From Pohlia nutans (Eukaryota > Streptophyta > Bryopsida > Bryales > Mniaceae), in the NCBI GenBank assembly GCA_022496805.1, contig CM040100.1, forward strand, positions 17,513,009 through 17,577,008: a stretch of 64,000 nt of DNA. The letters are read 5' to 3'. The translations under genes and the position numbers were made by a program. The notes beneath the pieces are model-generated. The model made no database searches. It was given only the letters and a program-made list of their open reading frames with translations, and was not told the DNA's origin. The stretch's first letter is position 1, and each line of letters starts with the position of its first letter. Below are positions 34,938 through 45,118 of the stretch, in pieces.

Positions 34938-35843
34938 CACTTCCCAGGCTGTTGTTGGGCGGGCGGCTCCAGAGATCACGGCCACGCGGTATTCCAAATC
35001 CGGCCACTACAAAACAGGTTTGTGTTCCCCCATCACCGTGCCTGTCTGTCTGTCTGTGCAAGGAAATTTGCGCCTTGATCAACGTTAAGTTTGAAGAAAA
35101 AGTCAGTATTCTTCTCAACGGAAACTCAACTGATTTCATTATCTGGTTTCATTTTTTCTGTGGAAAGATGATGATTTTCAAGCTTGATTGGTACGTTTTT
35201 TTAAATTTTAATCCCCCTTTGAAAGTGATGGACGTTTTACAGATGTAAAGAAGTCCAGAAATTGCGTCAATGTAACTTCAGTCACAAGAGTGACAAATCG
35301 TAATTTAGAGCGAAAGGCACTGGATGTATAGAATTGAAATTTATGTGTGTGAAGCTTTGAACGCCAAGTGGTGCGATAAGGCAACTCATACTTGGCTGAC
35401 ACTCTCGTGCACATTTGCCTTGTGTTGATGAAGCTACTCAATGGAATGGCTTACTTGCAATTTTTAAAATTTTAACAGACCTTCATTTTTGTTTTTATTT
35501 TATTTTTATTGTTTTTATTATTTTATTTGGAAGTTATCAGAAAGAGCCCCTCCCCATGAGGCACTTGGCCCTGTTCTCCCTTATAGATGTTGGGTTCACT
35601 GTTCAAACTCTTCTAATAAATGTTAGTTGGGTCTTGTGAAAGACATTGGCCATGTAATGAGTAAACTACAAGCCAGTTCAACTCGTCAAGCACCCATTCT
35701 CTAATTCAAAATACAAGAACTGAAATAAATTAACACGGAATGAAGCTTAGCTTGTAAGAGTGGGCACGAGTGACTCATGGGGTGGTACTCTAACTGTGTA
35801 GAATTGATGTTCTTGTAGTGTCTGTAGGCAAATTCTTTTGCTG

Positions 35844-36092
35844 TTAACCCTTAAAGAAGATACTAATCCTCACGGGCTTTTTGGTATTTTGGGAGAATCT
35901 TGCTCATAACTTTTACTCCGTTGAATGAAATTGGGTTTTTAAAATGCTAAACCGAGAATATTTGAGGGATCTATACTTCTTCTTTAGAGTAAAATCAAAG
36001 TACATTAAAAAGAGAATCGTGCTTAAAATGAAGTTGTGTCTAAAAAAGATTTTGGGGTGTGGGAATCAAGAAAGCCATGTCCTTTAAGTGTT
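35844..36092. repeat. TTAA-type element, diverged, about 250 bp
   Basis: Left end GTTAACCCTTAAAGAAG, right end GTCCTTTAAGTGTTAAAC. The TTAA edges and length fit subfamily 1, but the interior differs. Confidence 0.55.
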
Positions 36093-36817
36093 AAACATGG
36101 ATGGTGCTGTTTTTTTGTTTTGTTTTTTTGACACATATAAAGGGAAACCTTTACCGCAGAAAGAAGGTACACATACAACCAGGACCCAACCAGATCCGGC
36201 TAGGCCCAAGAGAGGGGGCGAGAGAGAAAAGAAAAAGAAAAAGAAAAAGAAAAAAGGACACATGACAATGCAAAGAAATTTTTCCCCCCTAAACCCCAGT
36301 GAGCCTCGGGCATCCTATGGATGTTGCTGTTTGAATCAATATGTAAACAAGCCTTTACTGCAAGACGTCCATTGTTATATTATCAGAAAATCATGAAAAC
36401 AGAGAAAATTAGGGTATTTTTGGAAGGACCTGAGAAGAGAGAATCATTAGAGAATAATTAGAGAATAGCAGTTTCTTGTGTGAAGTGTCTTATTTAAGAA
36501 CCCGCATTAGGTTCATGCACTTCTTATTGCGTCTTTAGTTTGGAATCTTCACGATTACAAAACCAAAGTACAGTTCTTTTTTTGGGGGTGGTACAATACA
36601 CGCATTTTGGTGTGACAAATTAGCTCACTTTTTTCAGTACAGCATAATTCTGATGATCAAGTACTGCCAAGCATGAAATGAGCTTCTGAACTGACAACCG
36701 GTTGTGTACAGAACAGTGAGTCTAATGGAGTGGTCTGCAAATACCGACAGTGTCCATCACTGCAGTTTCACAGGTAAAATCATTATTTTTTCACTGAGCA
36801 GGGAAAATAAGTAAAAT
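36093..36817. other. gene-free interval
   Basis: Contains a purine-rich (GAAAAA)n run near 36222-36255. The 102-residue frame covering it is an artefact of the repeat. Confidence 0.5.
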
Positions 36818-37230
36818 ATTACCCCTTTTAGCCTTTTGAATTTTTGAATTTCCATTTCAGGAATTTCTGCCCCAAAAAATGATGATAACCGAAAGGCTCA
36901 ATCATGTTCCCAAGTGGACTCCCTCCATACGAGCACGTGCCCATTAACCCAGTTGCAAAATTTTACTGTTGTCAAAATTCCCTAATTAAGAGTAAAAGTA
37001 GAGTTCACTCACTTTAAGCTTTTGAAAAAATTTGCCCACTTTAGCTTTTGCGTTTCTTTATTTATTCATTTATTTTTATTTCAGGAAATTCTGAAAATGA
37101 TGAGGAGGCTCCAAGTGGATTCTTTCTGAAACGAGCACGTGTCCATTAACCCGGGGTAAAGTCATGGCCTAGTTGCAAAAGTTACTGTAGTTAAATATCC
37201 CTAAATCAGTGTAAATTGAAGCTCACGCTT
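36818..37230. repeat. diverged tandem duplication of about 210 bp
   Basis: 36818-37016 and 37026-37230 share, in order, an ACTTTTAGC-TTTTG motif, ATTTCAGGAAWTTCTG, AAAATGATGA, CCAAGTGGA, CGAGCACGTG, CCATTAACCC, AGTTGCAAAA and CCCTAA. Each unit has a splice-acceptor-like TTTCAG followed by G at the same place. Confidence 0.6.
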
Positions 37231-37561
37231 GAGGATATTCTGGGGCATTTTTTTTTAAAGACTATAGTACTTTACTGACCGTTTTATTTCACACGAGACA
37301 GACAGAAGAGCATGAAAAGGAATCTATCAAGATGCTTGCGAAGATTCTCAACAGCTCTTTTTGCTGTCAACAACATGAATTTACTGACGTTGGTGCAATG
37401 GGCTCCGAAACGTGGTTGTGTTTGATCCACAGTTTCAGTTCCTTGAGAAGAGAAATATGAGGAGCATCAAAAACTGAGTGCTGGATTGAAGAAGGTACCT
37501 TGAGAATCTTCTCCCTCTTCACTTTTTATTTGAAACTTGAGAATTGACACATTTCATTACA
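37231..37561. other. gene-free interval
   Basis: No gene or repeat recognised. Confidence 0.5.
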
Positions 37562-37786
37562 ATAACCCTTACAGGACCAAGAAGCCCGTGTTTTTAAAAG
37601 CTGTTTTGAGTAGATTCTATGTGGACTTCCTTTCATTTAAATTTGTTTGTTTTTTGACCAACATATGCACTGATCTTCCCTGATTCCAGTGCTATAAAAT
37701 TCAGTCTCATTCGAATTATAATTTTCACAATATGATCAATTGAATTTGTCATTCTAAAACCATGAATCCTTGGTCCTTTAGCTTAA
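37562..37786 (-). mobile_element. TTAA-type element, subfamily 1, reverse
   Basis: Left edge ATAACCCTTACAGGACCAAG, right edge CTTGGTCCTTTAGCTTAA. The interior is the reverse of 54478-54707 (AGTAGATTCTATGTGGACTT; TGATCAATTGAATTTGTCAT). Confidence 0.75.
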
Positions 37787-38212
37787 AGGTCCAGATTGCC
37801 CATTCCGGCTAGTAATATACAGCCGTATTTCATTGTATTTGGAATGGTTCTACACCTCCTAGGAGTTTCATATCAAAAGTGAAGTTAAAATTCATGTCTA
37901 CATGGTCTTAAAAGCTATTGAGATCTCAATTTGGAACTTTCTACGTACAACAAATGTCAAATATACGGCAACGTATCTACTATCCCCAAGGACCTTTAAG
38001 GGTTAAACATAAGCTCCTGCAATGAATGTAGAGTAGGGTACAAATGAGTCAAAGTGTATTCTTCTTCACAGGAGATTGCGTTACAAATATGCAAAGAAAT
38101 TTGGACATTGCACTAGTGTATTATAACTTAAGTCATGGGAGTGACAAAATGTCAGTTGGTGTGTAAGCGGATACATGCAGTTGAAATCGGTATAAGAGCA
38201 TTTCCACCAGCA

Positions 38213-38329
38213 ACTCTGAATTGTGCTATGAAGGTCATTCAAAAATTATACGGCGTACTCTGAATTGTGCTATGAAGGTCATTCAAAAATTATACAGCGT
38301 ACTATGGAGTTCCATAGTACGCTGTATAA
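38213..38329. repeat. 44-bp tandem duplication ending in a perfect hairpin
   Basis: A 44-bp unit (ACTCTGAATTGTGCTATGAA...) occurs at 38213-38256 and 38257-38300 with one mismatch. At 38290-38308 the arm TTATACAGCGTACTATGGA pairs perfectly with 38311-38329 across a 2-base loop, which would form a 19-bp cruciform. The preceding AAGAGCATTTCCACCAGC resembles the GAGCATCC MITE termini. Confidence 0.85.
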
Positions 38330-38350
38330 AGTATGTATACATACATAAAT

Positions 38351-38356
<6 letters not shown>

Positions 38357-38399
<43 letters not shown>

Positions 38400-38412
38400 T
38401 ATATATATATAT
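38357..38412. repeat. (TA)n microsatellite
   Basis: TA run interrupted once by AAA, starting 28 bp after the hairpin. Confidence 0.9.
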
Positions 38413-38497
38413 TCCCACCCACAGATACACTCATAATCCCATTTCTGTGCCAAATTTACAACGTGGTAAACCCCATATTCACCACTATAACATCTTC

Positions 38498-38502
38498 CCC
38501 TC
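38498..38502. repeat. target site duplication of the copia element (left)
   Basis: CCCTC, repeated at 44105-44109. One more base (T) also matches on each side, so the exact edge could shift by one. Confidence 0.8.
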
Positions 38503-38759
38503 TATTGAGGTAAATGATGTAGGGTAGTATTGCTAGAAGCCAAAGAGGTTTGGGTGCTAAATAATGGTGTGTGGGAGGAGGGGTTAGGCATGGGCTGATC
38601 TCTAGAGTGTCCTTGTGATGGGTTATCCCATATGGTTTGCCATGGTGACCTCCTAAGTGTACACTACTTAAGGTGGAAGGCCTTTGAGTAAAAATCATCT
38701 CTTTCTACGCATTCCTTGTGTTTGTGTGTGCCTTGTGCAATTTTCTACTACCTTTAATA
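38503..38759 (+). repeat. 5' LTR of the copia element
   Basis: Starts TATTGAGGTAAATGATG and ends TACCTTTAATA. The termini form a short imperfect inverted repeat (TATTGAGG / CCTTTAATA) rather than the usual TG...CA. Confidence 0.9.
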
Positions 38760-38773
38760 GGTTATGGGCCCAC
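38760..38773 (+). other. primer binding site matching internal initiator tRNA-Met
   Basis: GGTTATGGGCCCAC directly abuts the 5' LTR. From knowledge of plant initiator tRNA-Met, this is the complement of its anticodon arm (GTGGGCCCATAACC, with anticodon CAT), not of its 3' end. That is the half-tRNA priming arrangement known from Drosophila copia, yeast Ty5 and Volvox Osser. Confidence 0.8.
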
Positions 38774-39571
38774 TCATGTGTGTTTCATGAGTATTAGATT
38801 GCATTTGTGCAAGTGTTTTGAGGTCGGTGTGCAACGGACGGTTTTGGAGCATTGTTGGAGTTTTTGGAGCTTGTTGGAGTGTTGGTGTCTCTTGGAGGAG
38901 TGCATGGGCTGAAGTAACATGTTGGAGCACTCTCCTTGGTCAATTTCTTCCCTTGGATCTCCTTGTTTTTGCTTCTATCTCTTCTTTGCGAGTGGAACTT
39001 CGTTTGGTTCAATTGTGAGCATTTGAGTGAATGCAAGTGATTTGTGAGGTGTGAGGGCTCTCGTGGAGGGTCTACCATCTGATCCTAGTGATTAGGCACT
39101 TGTTTTTAGGTGTTGCATGTGTTTCATGCTCTTGGGGTGCTCAAATTTTCATTTGGAGCTAGTTTGTGCACAAAGGTGCGGTTTTGAGCAATTTCAATGC
39201 AATTGGGGTTTTGAGGGACTTGTGTGAGTTCGTGTGCATTGAGTGAGTCCTCTTGAGGGACACAAAGGTGTTATTGATGTGCATTGAGTGATTGGGGACA
39301 CTAAGGTGTCGTATTGAGGCATTTGGAGTTGTTTTGAGTTCCATTGAGTGATTTGAGGGGTTTTGGTGAGCCTCTTTGTTTTTTTTTGGGTGAGGACTCT
39401 CACATTTAAGTGTTGGAAGGTGTGTGTGGAGCACAAAAGTGCTGATCTAATGTTTGGGGTTGTTTTGAAGCCATTGGGTGCACAAAGGTGCAATATTAGA
39501 GCAAACAAAATCACAAAAACAAGTTGTATGTTTGTGTTTGAGGTTTGATTTGTGTGGGGAGGCATATGTAA
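38774..39571 (+). other. long leader of the copia element
   Basis: About 800 bp between primer site and first ATG of the main frame. It is GT-rich with recurring GTGCATTGAGTGA-type strings (39235, 39281, 39348). No coding signal is recognised on the sense strand. Confidence 0.5.
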
Positions 39572-42211
39572 GTGAGGATCTTGGCATCTTTTGAGAGTGA
39601 GGGTCCCAAGGTCGTGGACAAGTTTGATGGGGTGAATTTCCACTTGTGGAAATTCAAAATGGAGATGGTGATGGCCGAGGAGTTGTGGGAGATTGTCGAG
39701 GGTAGTGAGGAGCCTCCTCTCTCTTCTACGGATCCTAGGGACATGCAAGCGTACAAGAGGAGGGAGAAGAAGGCATTTGCCATTTTGGCACTCAACCTCG
39801 CGGATTCGCAACTTGCGCACATTCGATCATGCAAGACACCCGCGGAAGCATGGTCCAAGCTTTGCAACATTCACGAAGCAAAGACATTGGCCAACATCTT
39901 GTTTTTGAGGCGCAAGTTCTTTACCATCAAGATGGGCGAAAAAGATGACATGTTGGCGCACATCAACAAGGTCAAGGCTCTCGCGGATCAACTCAACGGT
40001 TGCGACGTGTCGGTTACGGATGGTGACATCGTGATGACACTTTTGGAGAGCCTTCCATCATCATACGAGTACCTCATCGTGGCGTTGGAGTCAAGACCGA
40101 TTTCGAAGCTCACATTGGACTATGTGACCTCACGGTTGTTGCACGAGCTATCGCGGCGAAAGGAGAACGAGTCTCGAGAAGATGGAGCGGCGCTTGTGGC
40201 GAAGCAATCAAAGAATGGAGGCGGTGGGAGCTCAAGCGACAAGGTGTGCTTCTATTGTGGTAAGAAGGGCCACATTGTCAAATTTTGCTACAAACGTAAA
40301 TTCAATGAGAAGGAGAGTGCAAACAACACCAAAGTTCGTGATGATGGGGATGAGTACGCATTTACGGCTAGATTTGATGCAAGCATAAGTGATGGCATCG
40401 AGGGTGATGCAAGCATAAGTGATGGCATCGAGGGTGATGCAAGCATAAGTGATGGCATCGAGGGTGATGTAAGCATGAGTGATGGCATCGAGGGTGATGT
40501 AAGCATGAGTGATGGCATCGAGGGTGATGCAAGCATGAGTGATGGCATCGAGGGTGATGCAAGCATGAGTGATGGCATCGAGGGTGATGCAAGCATGAGT
40601 GATTGGATTGAGGATGGTGATGAGTATGCAAACATGGCTAGTCACATATCGTGCAACGGTAGTGTGAGTGATTGGATTGTTGATTCGGGGGCTACAAGCC
40701 ACATGTCACCTAATAAAACTTGTTTCCATTCGTATTGTGTCATTAACCCAAAGAGAGTGATTTTGGGAGATGATACGGTGCTTGAGGCCCTTGGCAAAGA
40801 TCAAATTGTTGTAGACACCGAGGTGAAGGGTCGTGTGAAGACAATCACTATCAAAGATGTCCTCCACGTTCCCAAACTAAAGGCAAATTTACTATCGGTG
40901 AGGCAATTAGTGGCAAAGCACTTGCGGGTTGAGTTTAGTGATAAGGGGTGTTATGTATTGTCACCGAGTCGAGATGAGGTGGCCATCATTGAAGAAGACG
41001 AGGGCTTGTACCACATCAAGTTCTCAAAGGTGCATATGAGCGAAAAAGCGGCATTAGCGCATTCAAACTTGAAAGACGACAAGTTGGCATTGTGGCATCG
41101 TAGACTCGGCTATTTGAACATCAAGAGTGTGAAGACACTACGCGGCATGGTAAACGGGATGGATCTTCATCAATTGAAAGTGGATCCTTCTTCATTCACT
41201 TGTGAAGGTTGCATTGAAGGCAAACAACAACGATTGCCATTTGCGGGTGAAGCGGCGACACGGGCAACCAAGCCTTTAGAGATCGTGCATTCAGATGTGT
41301 GTGGCCCAATGAAGACTACGTCGATGGGAGGTTGCAAGTACTTTGTGACCTTCATCGATGACTTTTCAAGGAAGATTTGGCTCTATCCAATCAAAGCCAA
41401 GAGTGAGTGCTTTGACAAGTTCAAGGAGTTCAAGACATTGGTGGAGAACCAATCCGAGATGAAGATCAAGGTATTTTGGTCGGACAATGGCAGCGAGTAC
41501 ATGTCCAAGAAGTTTGACGAACTATTGAAGAAAGAAGGCATTGCACGGCAAACTTTGGCCCCGTATACGCCTCAACAAAATGGAGTTGCGGAGCGCGCAA
41601 ATCGCACCATTGTAGAGATGGCGAGGAGCATGTTGCACGTTCAAAACTTGAAGTTGGACCTTTGGGCGGAAGCGGTGGTGAATGCGGTATACACTCGCAA
41701 TCGGTGTTCAACAAGCGCAGTTGAAGTCATGACCCCAGAGCAAGCGTGGAGTGGGAGACAACCATGTGTTGCACACATGCGCATCTTTGGATGCATTGCA
41801 TACGCAAAGGTTCCGGACGAACGGAGGACTAAACTCGAGGCTAAGGCCTCAAAGTGTGTGTTTCTTGGGTATTGTGAAGGTACCAAGGCGTATAAACTCA
41901 TGTCGGTGGAGACGAAGAAGATCATTCGGTCACGTGATGTGACGTTTTGTGAGGAGTCTAAGATGGAGGTTCCTTTGGAGGTTGATCCAAGTGGGAGTAG
42001 TGGAGACGTATTGGTGAACGCACCCTCCAAGTCCCCTAGTGTTGTTGATGTAGGTGATGATGACAGTGATGATGAAGATGACGACACGGAGGTTGTTGAA
42101 GTGCCATCGAGTTCAAGGACTAAGAATGGCGCAAAGGACACGCAAGAGGAGCAAGCTTCTTCAAGCGATCGGCGGTACCCGCAGAGATTGCGCAAGTCAC
42201 CTGGAGAATGA
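39572..42211 (+). CDS. copia Gag-protease-integrase polyprotein, 879 aa
   Basis: One open frame. Residues 1-210 are the copia-type Gag (VDKFDGVNFHLWKFKMEMVM start; LWEIVEG). A CCHC zinc knuckle CFYCGKKGHIVKFC follows, then eight 10-residue repeats of the type DASISDGIEG (nt 40376-40615). The aspartic protease motif WIVDSGATSHM comes next, then the integrase: HHCC domain (LWHRRLGYLN and CEGCIEGK) and the DDE core (VHSDVCGP, FWSDNGSEY, PQQNGVAERANRT). The frame ends with TGA at 42209-42211, at the junction where copia polyproteins normally run on into reverse transcriptase, so the stop is probably a mutation. In an intact element one mRNA would give particle proteins, protease and integrase. 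Confidence 0.9.
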   Translation: MRILASFESEGPKVVDKFDGVNFHLWKFKMEMVMAEELWEIVEGSEEPPLSSTDPRDMQAYKRREKKAFAILALNLADSQLAHIRSCKTPAEAWSKLCNIHEAKTLANILFLRRKFFTIKMGEKDDMLAHINKVKALADQLNGCDVSVTDGDIVMTLLESLPSSYEYLIVALESRPISKLTLDYVTSRLLHELSRRKENESREDGAALVAKQSKNGGGGSSSDKVCFYCGKKGHIVKFCYKRKFNEKESANNTKVRDDGDEYAFTARFDASISDGIEGDASISDGIEGDASISDGIEGDVSMSDGIEGDVSMSDGIEGDASMSDGIEGDASMSDGIEGDASMSDWIEDGDEYANMASHISCNGSVSDWIVDSGATSHMSPNKTCFHSYCVINPKRVILGDDTVLEALGKDQIVVDTEVKGRVKTITIKDVLHVPKLKANLLSVRQLVAKHLRVEFSDKGCYVLSPSRDEVAIIEEDEGLYHIKFSKVHMSEKAALAHSNLKDDKLALWHRRLGYLNIKSVKTLRGMVNGMDLHQLKVDPSSFTCEGCIEGKQQRLPFAGEAATRATKPLEIVHSDVCGPMKTTSMGGCKYFVTFIDDFSRKIWLYPIKAKSECFDKFKEFKTLVENQSEMKIKVFWSDNGSEYMSKKFDELLKKEGIARQTLAPYTPQQNGVAERANRTIVEMARSMLHVQNLKLDLWAEAVVNAVYTRNRCSTSAVEVMTPEQAWSGRQPCVAHMRIFGCIAYAKVPDERRTKLEAKASKCVFLGYCEGTKAYKLMSVETKKIIRSRDVTFCEESKMEVPLEVDPSGSSGDVLVNAPSKSPSVVDVGDDDSDDEDDDTEVVEVPSSSRTKNGAKDTQEEQASSSDRRYPQRLRKSPGE
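40376..40615 (+). repeat. 30-bp in-frame tandem repeat in copia gag
   Basis: Eight units of 30 bp, starting GATGCAAGCATAAGTGATGG, encode acidic DxSxSDGIEG decapeptides between zinc knuckle and protease. The first three units have ATA (Ile), the later ones ATG (Met), so units spread in blocks. The antisense reading gives artefactual His/Cys-rich frames. Confidence 0.95.
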
Positions 42212-43872
42212 TGGAAGAATCACATCTTCCTTCAAAAGGATGACGAGCATGCAAATGTGGCATTATCGGATGGTCCATTGACCATTCGTGAAGCCATGTA
42301 AGGTGAGGATGCGGTCAAGTGGGAGCGCGCCATGCAAGAGGAGTACGACTCTCTAATCGCTAATGGTACGTGGCCATTAACTCCCATTCCAAAGGATCGC
42401 AACCCCATTGGTTGCAAATGGGTGTTTCGTACAAAGAGGGATGTTTCCGGTAATGTGGTGCGTCACAAGGCAAGACTAGTAGCCAGGGGTTTGCGCAAGT
42501 TCATGGAGTGGACTTTCACGAGACGTTTGCTCCCGTGGCCAAGTTCACCACCATTCGGTGCATTCTTGCGATTGGGGCGGCCATGGACTTGGAGATCCAT
42601 CAAATGGATGTGAAGACCGCATTTTTGAATGGCGATTTGGAGGAGGACATCTACATGGTGCAACCCGAGGGCTTTGTACAACAAGGTAATGAGCACCTTG
42701 TTTGTAAGATGCAAAAATCATTGTATGGGTTGAGACAATCTCCAAGAGCGTGGTACCAAAAGATTGACAGGTTTCTCCTTGCCCACGGGTTTACTAGGAG
42801 CATTGCGGATCATAGTCTCTACTTCATGCAAAAGGGTCAACATGTGGTGATTGTGATCATATATGTTGATTATTTGATCATTCTTGCAAGCCTCATAAGT
42901 TCAATGAAGGCACTAAAAGCCATGCTTGAGAGAGAGTACGAGATGAGTGATCTTAGAGAGTTGCATTTTTGTCTTAGTGTTGAATTTGTGAGAGATAGGG
43001 CCACACGCACTATCACCATGAGTCAAGGCAAGTATGTGATGGACGTGCTCAAGAGATTTGGGATAGAGGATTGTAAGCCCGTGGCAACACCATTGGATGC
43101 AAACTCCAAGCTCGTCAAGCTTTCAGAGGAGGACTATGTGGCGGAGGCCAAATCGATGGCGGAGGTGCCATACAAACAAGCGGTGGGGTCGTTGATGTAT
43201 GCGATGATAGCGACACGGCCCGACCTTGCGTATCCAATTAGCGTGGTAAGTCAACACATGGCGAGACCGGGCTCAATGCAATGGATGGCGGTCAAGAGGA
43301 TCATGCGGTACTTGAAGAGCACAAGCGATGTCAAGTTGTGTCTTGGCGGCAAAGACATTGTGTTGAGCGGCTATTGCGATGCAGACTACGCGGGAGACAC
43401 GAGCAATCGAAGATCGACAACGGGCTACATGTTCAAAGTCGGATCGGGAGCGGTATCGTGGAATAGCAAGCGGCAACAAACCACGGCGACATCAACGGTG
43501 GAGGTCAAGTACATGGCTACGAACCACGACACAAATGAGGCCATTTGGTTGAGGCAACTAATGGCGGATGTGGGTTGCACACAAGGTGAGGCTACAACGA
43601 TCATGTGCGACAACCAAGGGTGCATTTCACTTGCAAAGAACCCTACACATCATTCACGCACGAAGCACATTGATGTGCAATACTACTTCATTCGGGAGAA
43701 GTTGGAATTGGGAGTTATACGGTTGGATTATTGTTCAACGGAGCACATGGTGGCGGATGTGCTCACGAAGGGTCTTTGTAGAGACCGACACCAACGATTA
43801 GTAATAGCATTTGGACTTAGAGGCTTTGACTCTACGCAAAGTGGGAGTATTGAGGTAAACGATGTAGGGTAG
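42212..43872 (+). pseudogene. copia reverse transcriptase-RNase H region, broken
   Basis: Follows the integrase frame. Breaks seen: a TGA at 42209-42211 and a TAA at 42299-42301 in the upstream frame, then a one-base loss between about 42481 and 42507 that moves the coding frame. From 42508 a 454-codon frame covers the reverse transcriptase palm (DFHETFAPVAKFTTIR, HQMDVKTAFLNGDLEEDIYM, SLYGLRQSPRAWYQKID) and RNase H (GYCDADYAGDTSNRRSTTGY, TKHIDVQYYFIREK). The catalytic motif reads YVDY; the second Asp of the usual YVDD is Tyr (codon 42871-42873). The RNase H core also reads VEVKY where an acidic residue is usual. The frame ends 25 bases inside the 3' LTR. Confidence 0.9.
43838..43847 (+). other. 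polypurine tract of the copia element
   Basis: AAAGTGGGAG lies directly before the 3' LTR, the standard plus-strand priming site. Confidence 0.8.
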
Positions 43873-44104
43873 TATTGCTAGAAGCCAAAGAGGTTTGGGT
43901 GCTAAATAATGGTGTGTGGGAGGAGGGGTTAGGCATGGGCTGATCTCTAGAGTGTCCTTGTGATGGGTTATCCCATATGGTTTGCCATGGTGACCTCCTA
44001 AGTGTACACTACTTAAGGTGGAAGGCCTTTGAGTAAAGATCATCTCTTTCTACGCATTCCTTGTGTTTGTGTGTGCCTTGTGCAATCTTCTACTACCTTC
44101 AATA
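43848..44104 (+). repeat. 3' LTR of the copia element
   Basis: 257 bp, identical to the 5' LTR except for four transitions (for example C at 43860 against T at 38515). CCCTC follows at 44105-44109. Confidence 0.9.
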
Positions 44105-44109
44105 CCCTC

Positions 44110-44545
44110 TACAACACCTACATCACTCTCTTGGCCTATGATTGCTCCCTTCCTTCTAACTTGTTTTTATAGGGTCTACCTTCGAAAGAAGGCATCAAGG
44201 GTAGCACGCACCCCCTTTGTCCTGGTGACCAAGGTGGCAACACTTCCCCCAACAGCCCCTTCAGTCATGGTGGCCCTCTGGGCCAGAATTCCTCTCTCTC
44301 TTCTCCACCAACATCACTCAATTAGACTCTGAAAATAGCAAGTAAGCCACTGATAAGTCCCCTCGCATGGATTGTACAATCATGATGTGCAAATTAAGAA
44401 AAGAAATTACACTAGCTTGAGTCGTTTTCAGGGCTTGGATTGGGTTGTTGTATTCCGTGTCTCCCTCCAAATAAATTGTTGAACAACCTATGCATGTATG
44501 TTTTTCTAAAGACAAAGAGCTATCCAGAGTGCATGTGAAGATGCC
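44110..44545. other. gene-free interval
   Basis: Short spacer between the copia element and the TTAA element. The 89-residue frame at 44063-44332 starts in the LTR and is not a gene. Confidence 0.5.
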
Positions 44546-44600
44546 TTAACCCCTAAGAAAGGGCCCAAGGGTTCTCTTAAGAAACTAGATGTGTTATAAT

Positions 44601-44605
44601 GTCCA
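44601..44605. repeat. target site duplication (left) of the 6.1-kb element
   Basis: GTCCA, repeated at 50707-50711. Confidence 0.9.
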
Positions 44606-45042
44606 TGGTAGTTACCTTTACTAATCGACTATTCGGTAATCACTACCGGAGAAAATAAAGAAACAGATCAGGAATACAGAAACCACAGTCTAAGAAGATG
44701 AACAAGTAATCAAGATAACCGTAGCTCAGTTGGTAATTACTCAATCCAGTAGTAAAAACTGAAATCATCAAGTACAAATATCCGGAAGAAAAACACTCGG
44801 TAGGTGAACTAATCGAGAAGGGAGAAGAAATATCACACAAACATAATGCCTGAAAAATGGCTCGTGCCAATGAGTTTGGCTTCATTGCTTATATACATTT
44901 GTACACCCCGATCTGACCGTTAGGTCAGATCGGTAAAAAAGTATTTTTCTAGATCTACTTCCTGTGGTAACTTGGAATTTTACCGGGGTAGTAAAACATC
45001 CAGATCGGTAGGCTACCGGATATTACTAAGTTACCGTTGACA
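44606..45042 (-). repeat. 3' LTR of the Gag-protease element, 437 bp
   Basis: Lacks the 13-bp duplication (CTAACGGTCAGA region) found in the other LTR near 50580. It ends TTACCGTTGACA against TTACCGTTAACA. It contains an 80-codon minus-strand frame identical in both LTRs, not considered a gene. Confidence 0.92.
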
Positions 45043-45060
45043 CTATCCCCCCTCTGAGCC
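45043..45060 (-). other. polypurine tract of the Gag-protease element
   Basis: On the minus strand CTCAGAGGGGGGATAG abuts the LTR, which fixes the element's orientation. Confidence 0.85.
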
Positions 45061-45118
45061 AAGTTCACTCCTGGAACTTGTCAAAATTTGATGGGTGTCT
45101 TCGTCATTCTGCATCGGT

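Larger units (their letters stand above)
38503..44104 (+). mobile_element. Ty1/copia LTR retrotransposon, 5.6 kb, decayed
   Basis: Two 257-bp direct LTRs flank an internal region in copia order: Gag, protease, integrase, reverse transcriptase, RNase H. A 5-bp duplication (CCCTC) flanks it. A primer site follows the left LTR and a polypurine tract precedes the right LTR. The LTRs differ at four positions (about 1.6%), all transitions, so insertion is fairly recent, yet pol has two in-frame stops, a frameshift and an altered catalytic motif. It is probably not autonomous. Confidence 0.93.

Noticed and set aside
36088..36396. 102-residue Lys-rich frame
   Set aside because: Produced by the GAAAAA purine run.
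40232..40702. Antisense His/Cys- or Ser/Met-rich frames in the copia Gag region
   Set aside because: Mirror readings of the 30-bp gag repeat.
41641..42195. 184-residue Ser/Thr-rich antisense frame
   Set aside because: Opposite strand of the integrase C-terminal region, no motif.
44719..44750. tRNA-like TAGCTCAGTTGGTAATTACTC in the LTR
   Set aside because: A good A-box match, but no cloverleaf or B box follows at the right distance; present in both LTRs as ordinary LTR sequence.
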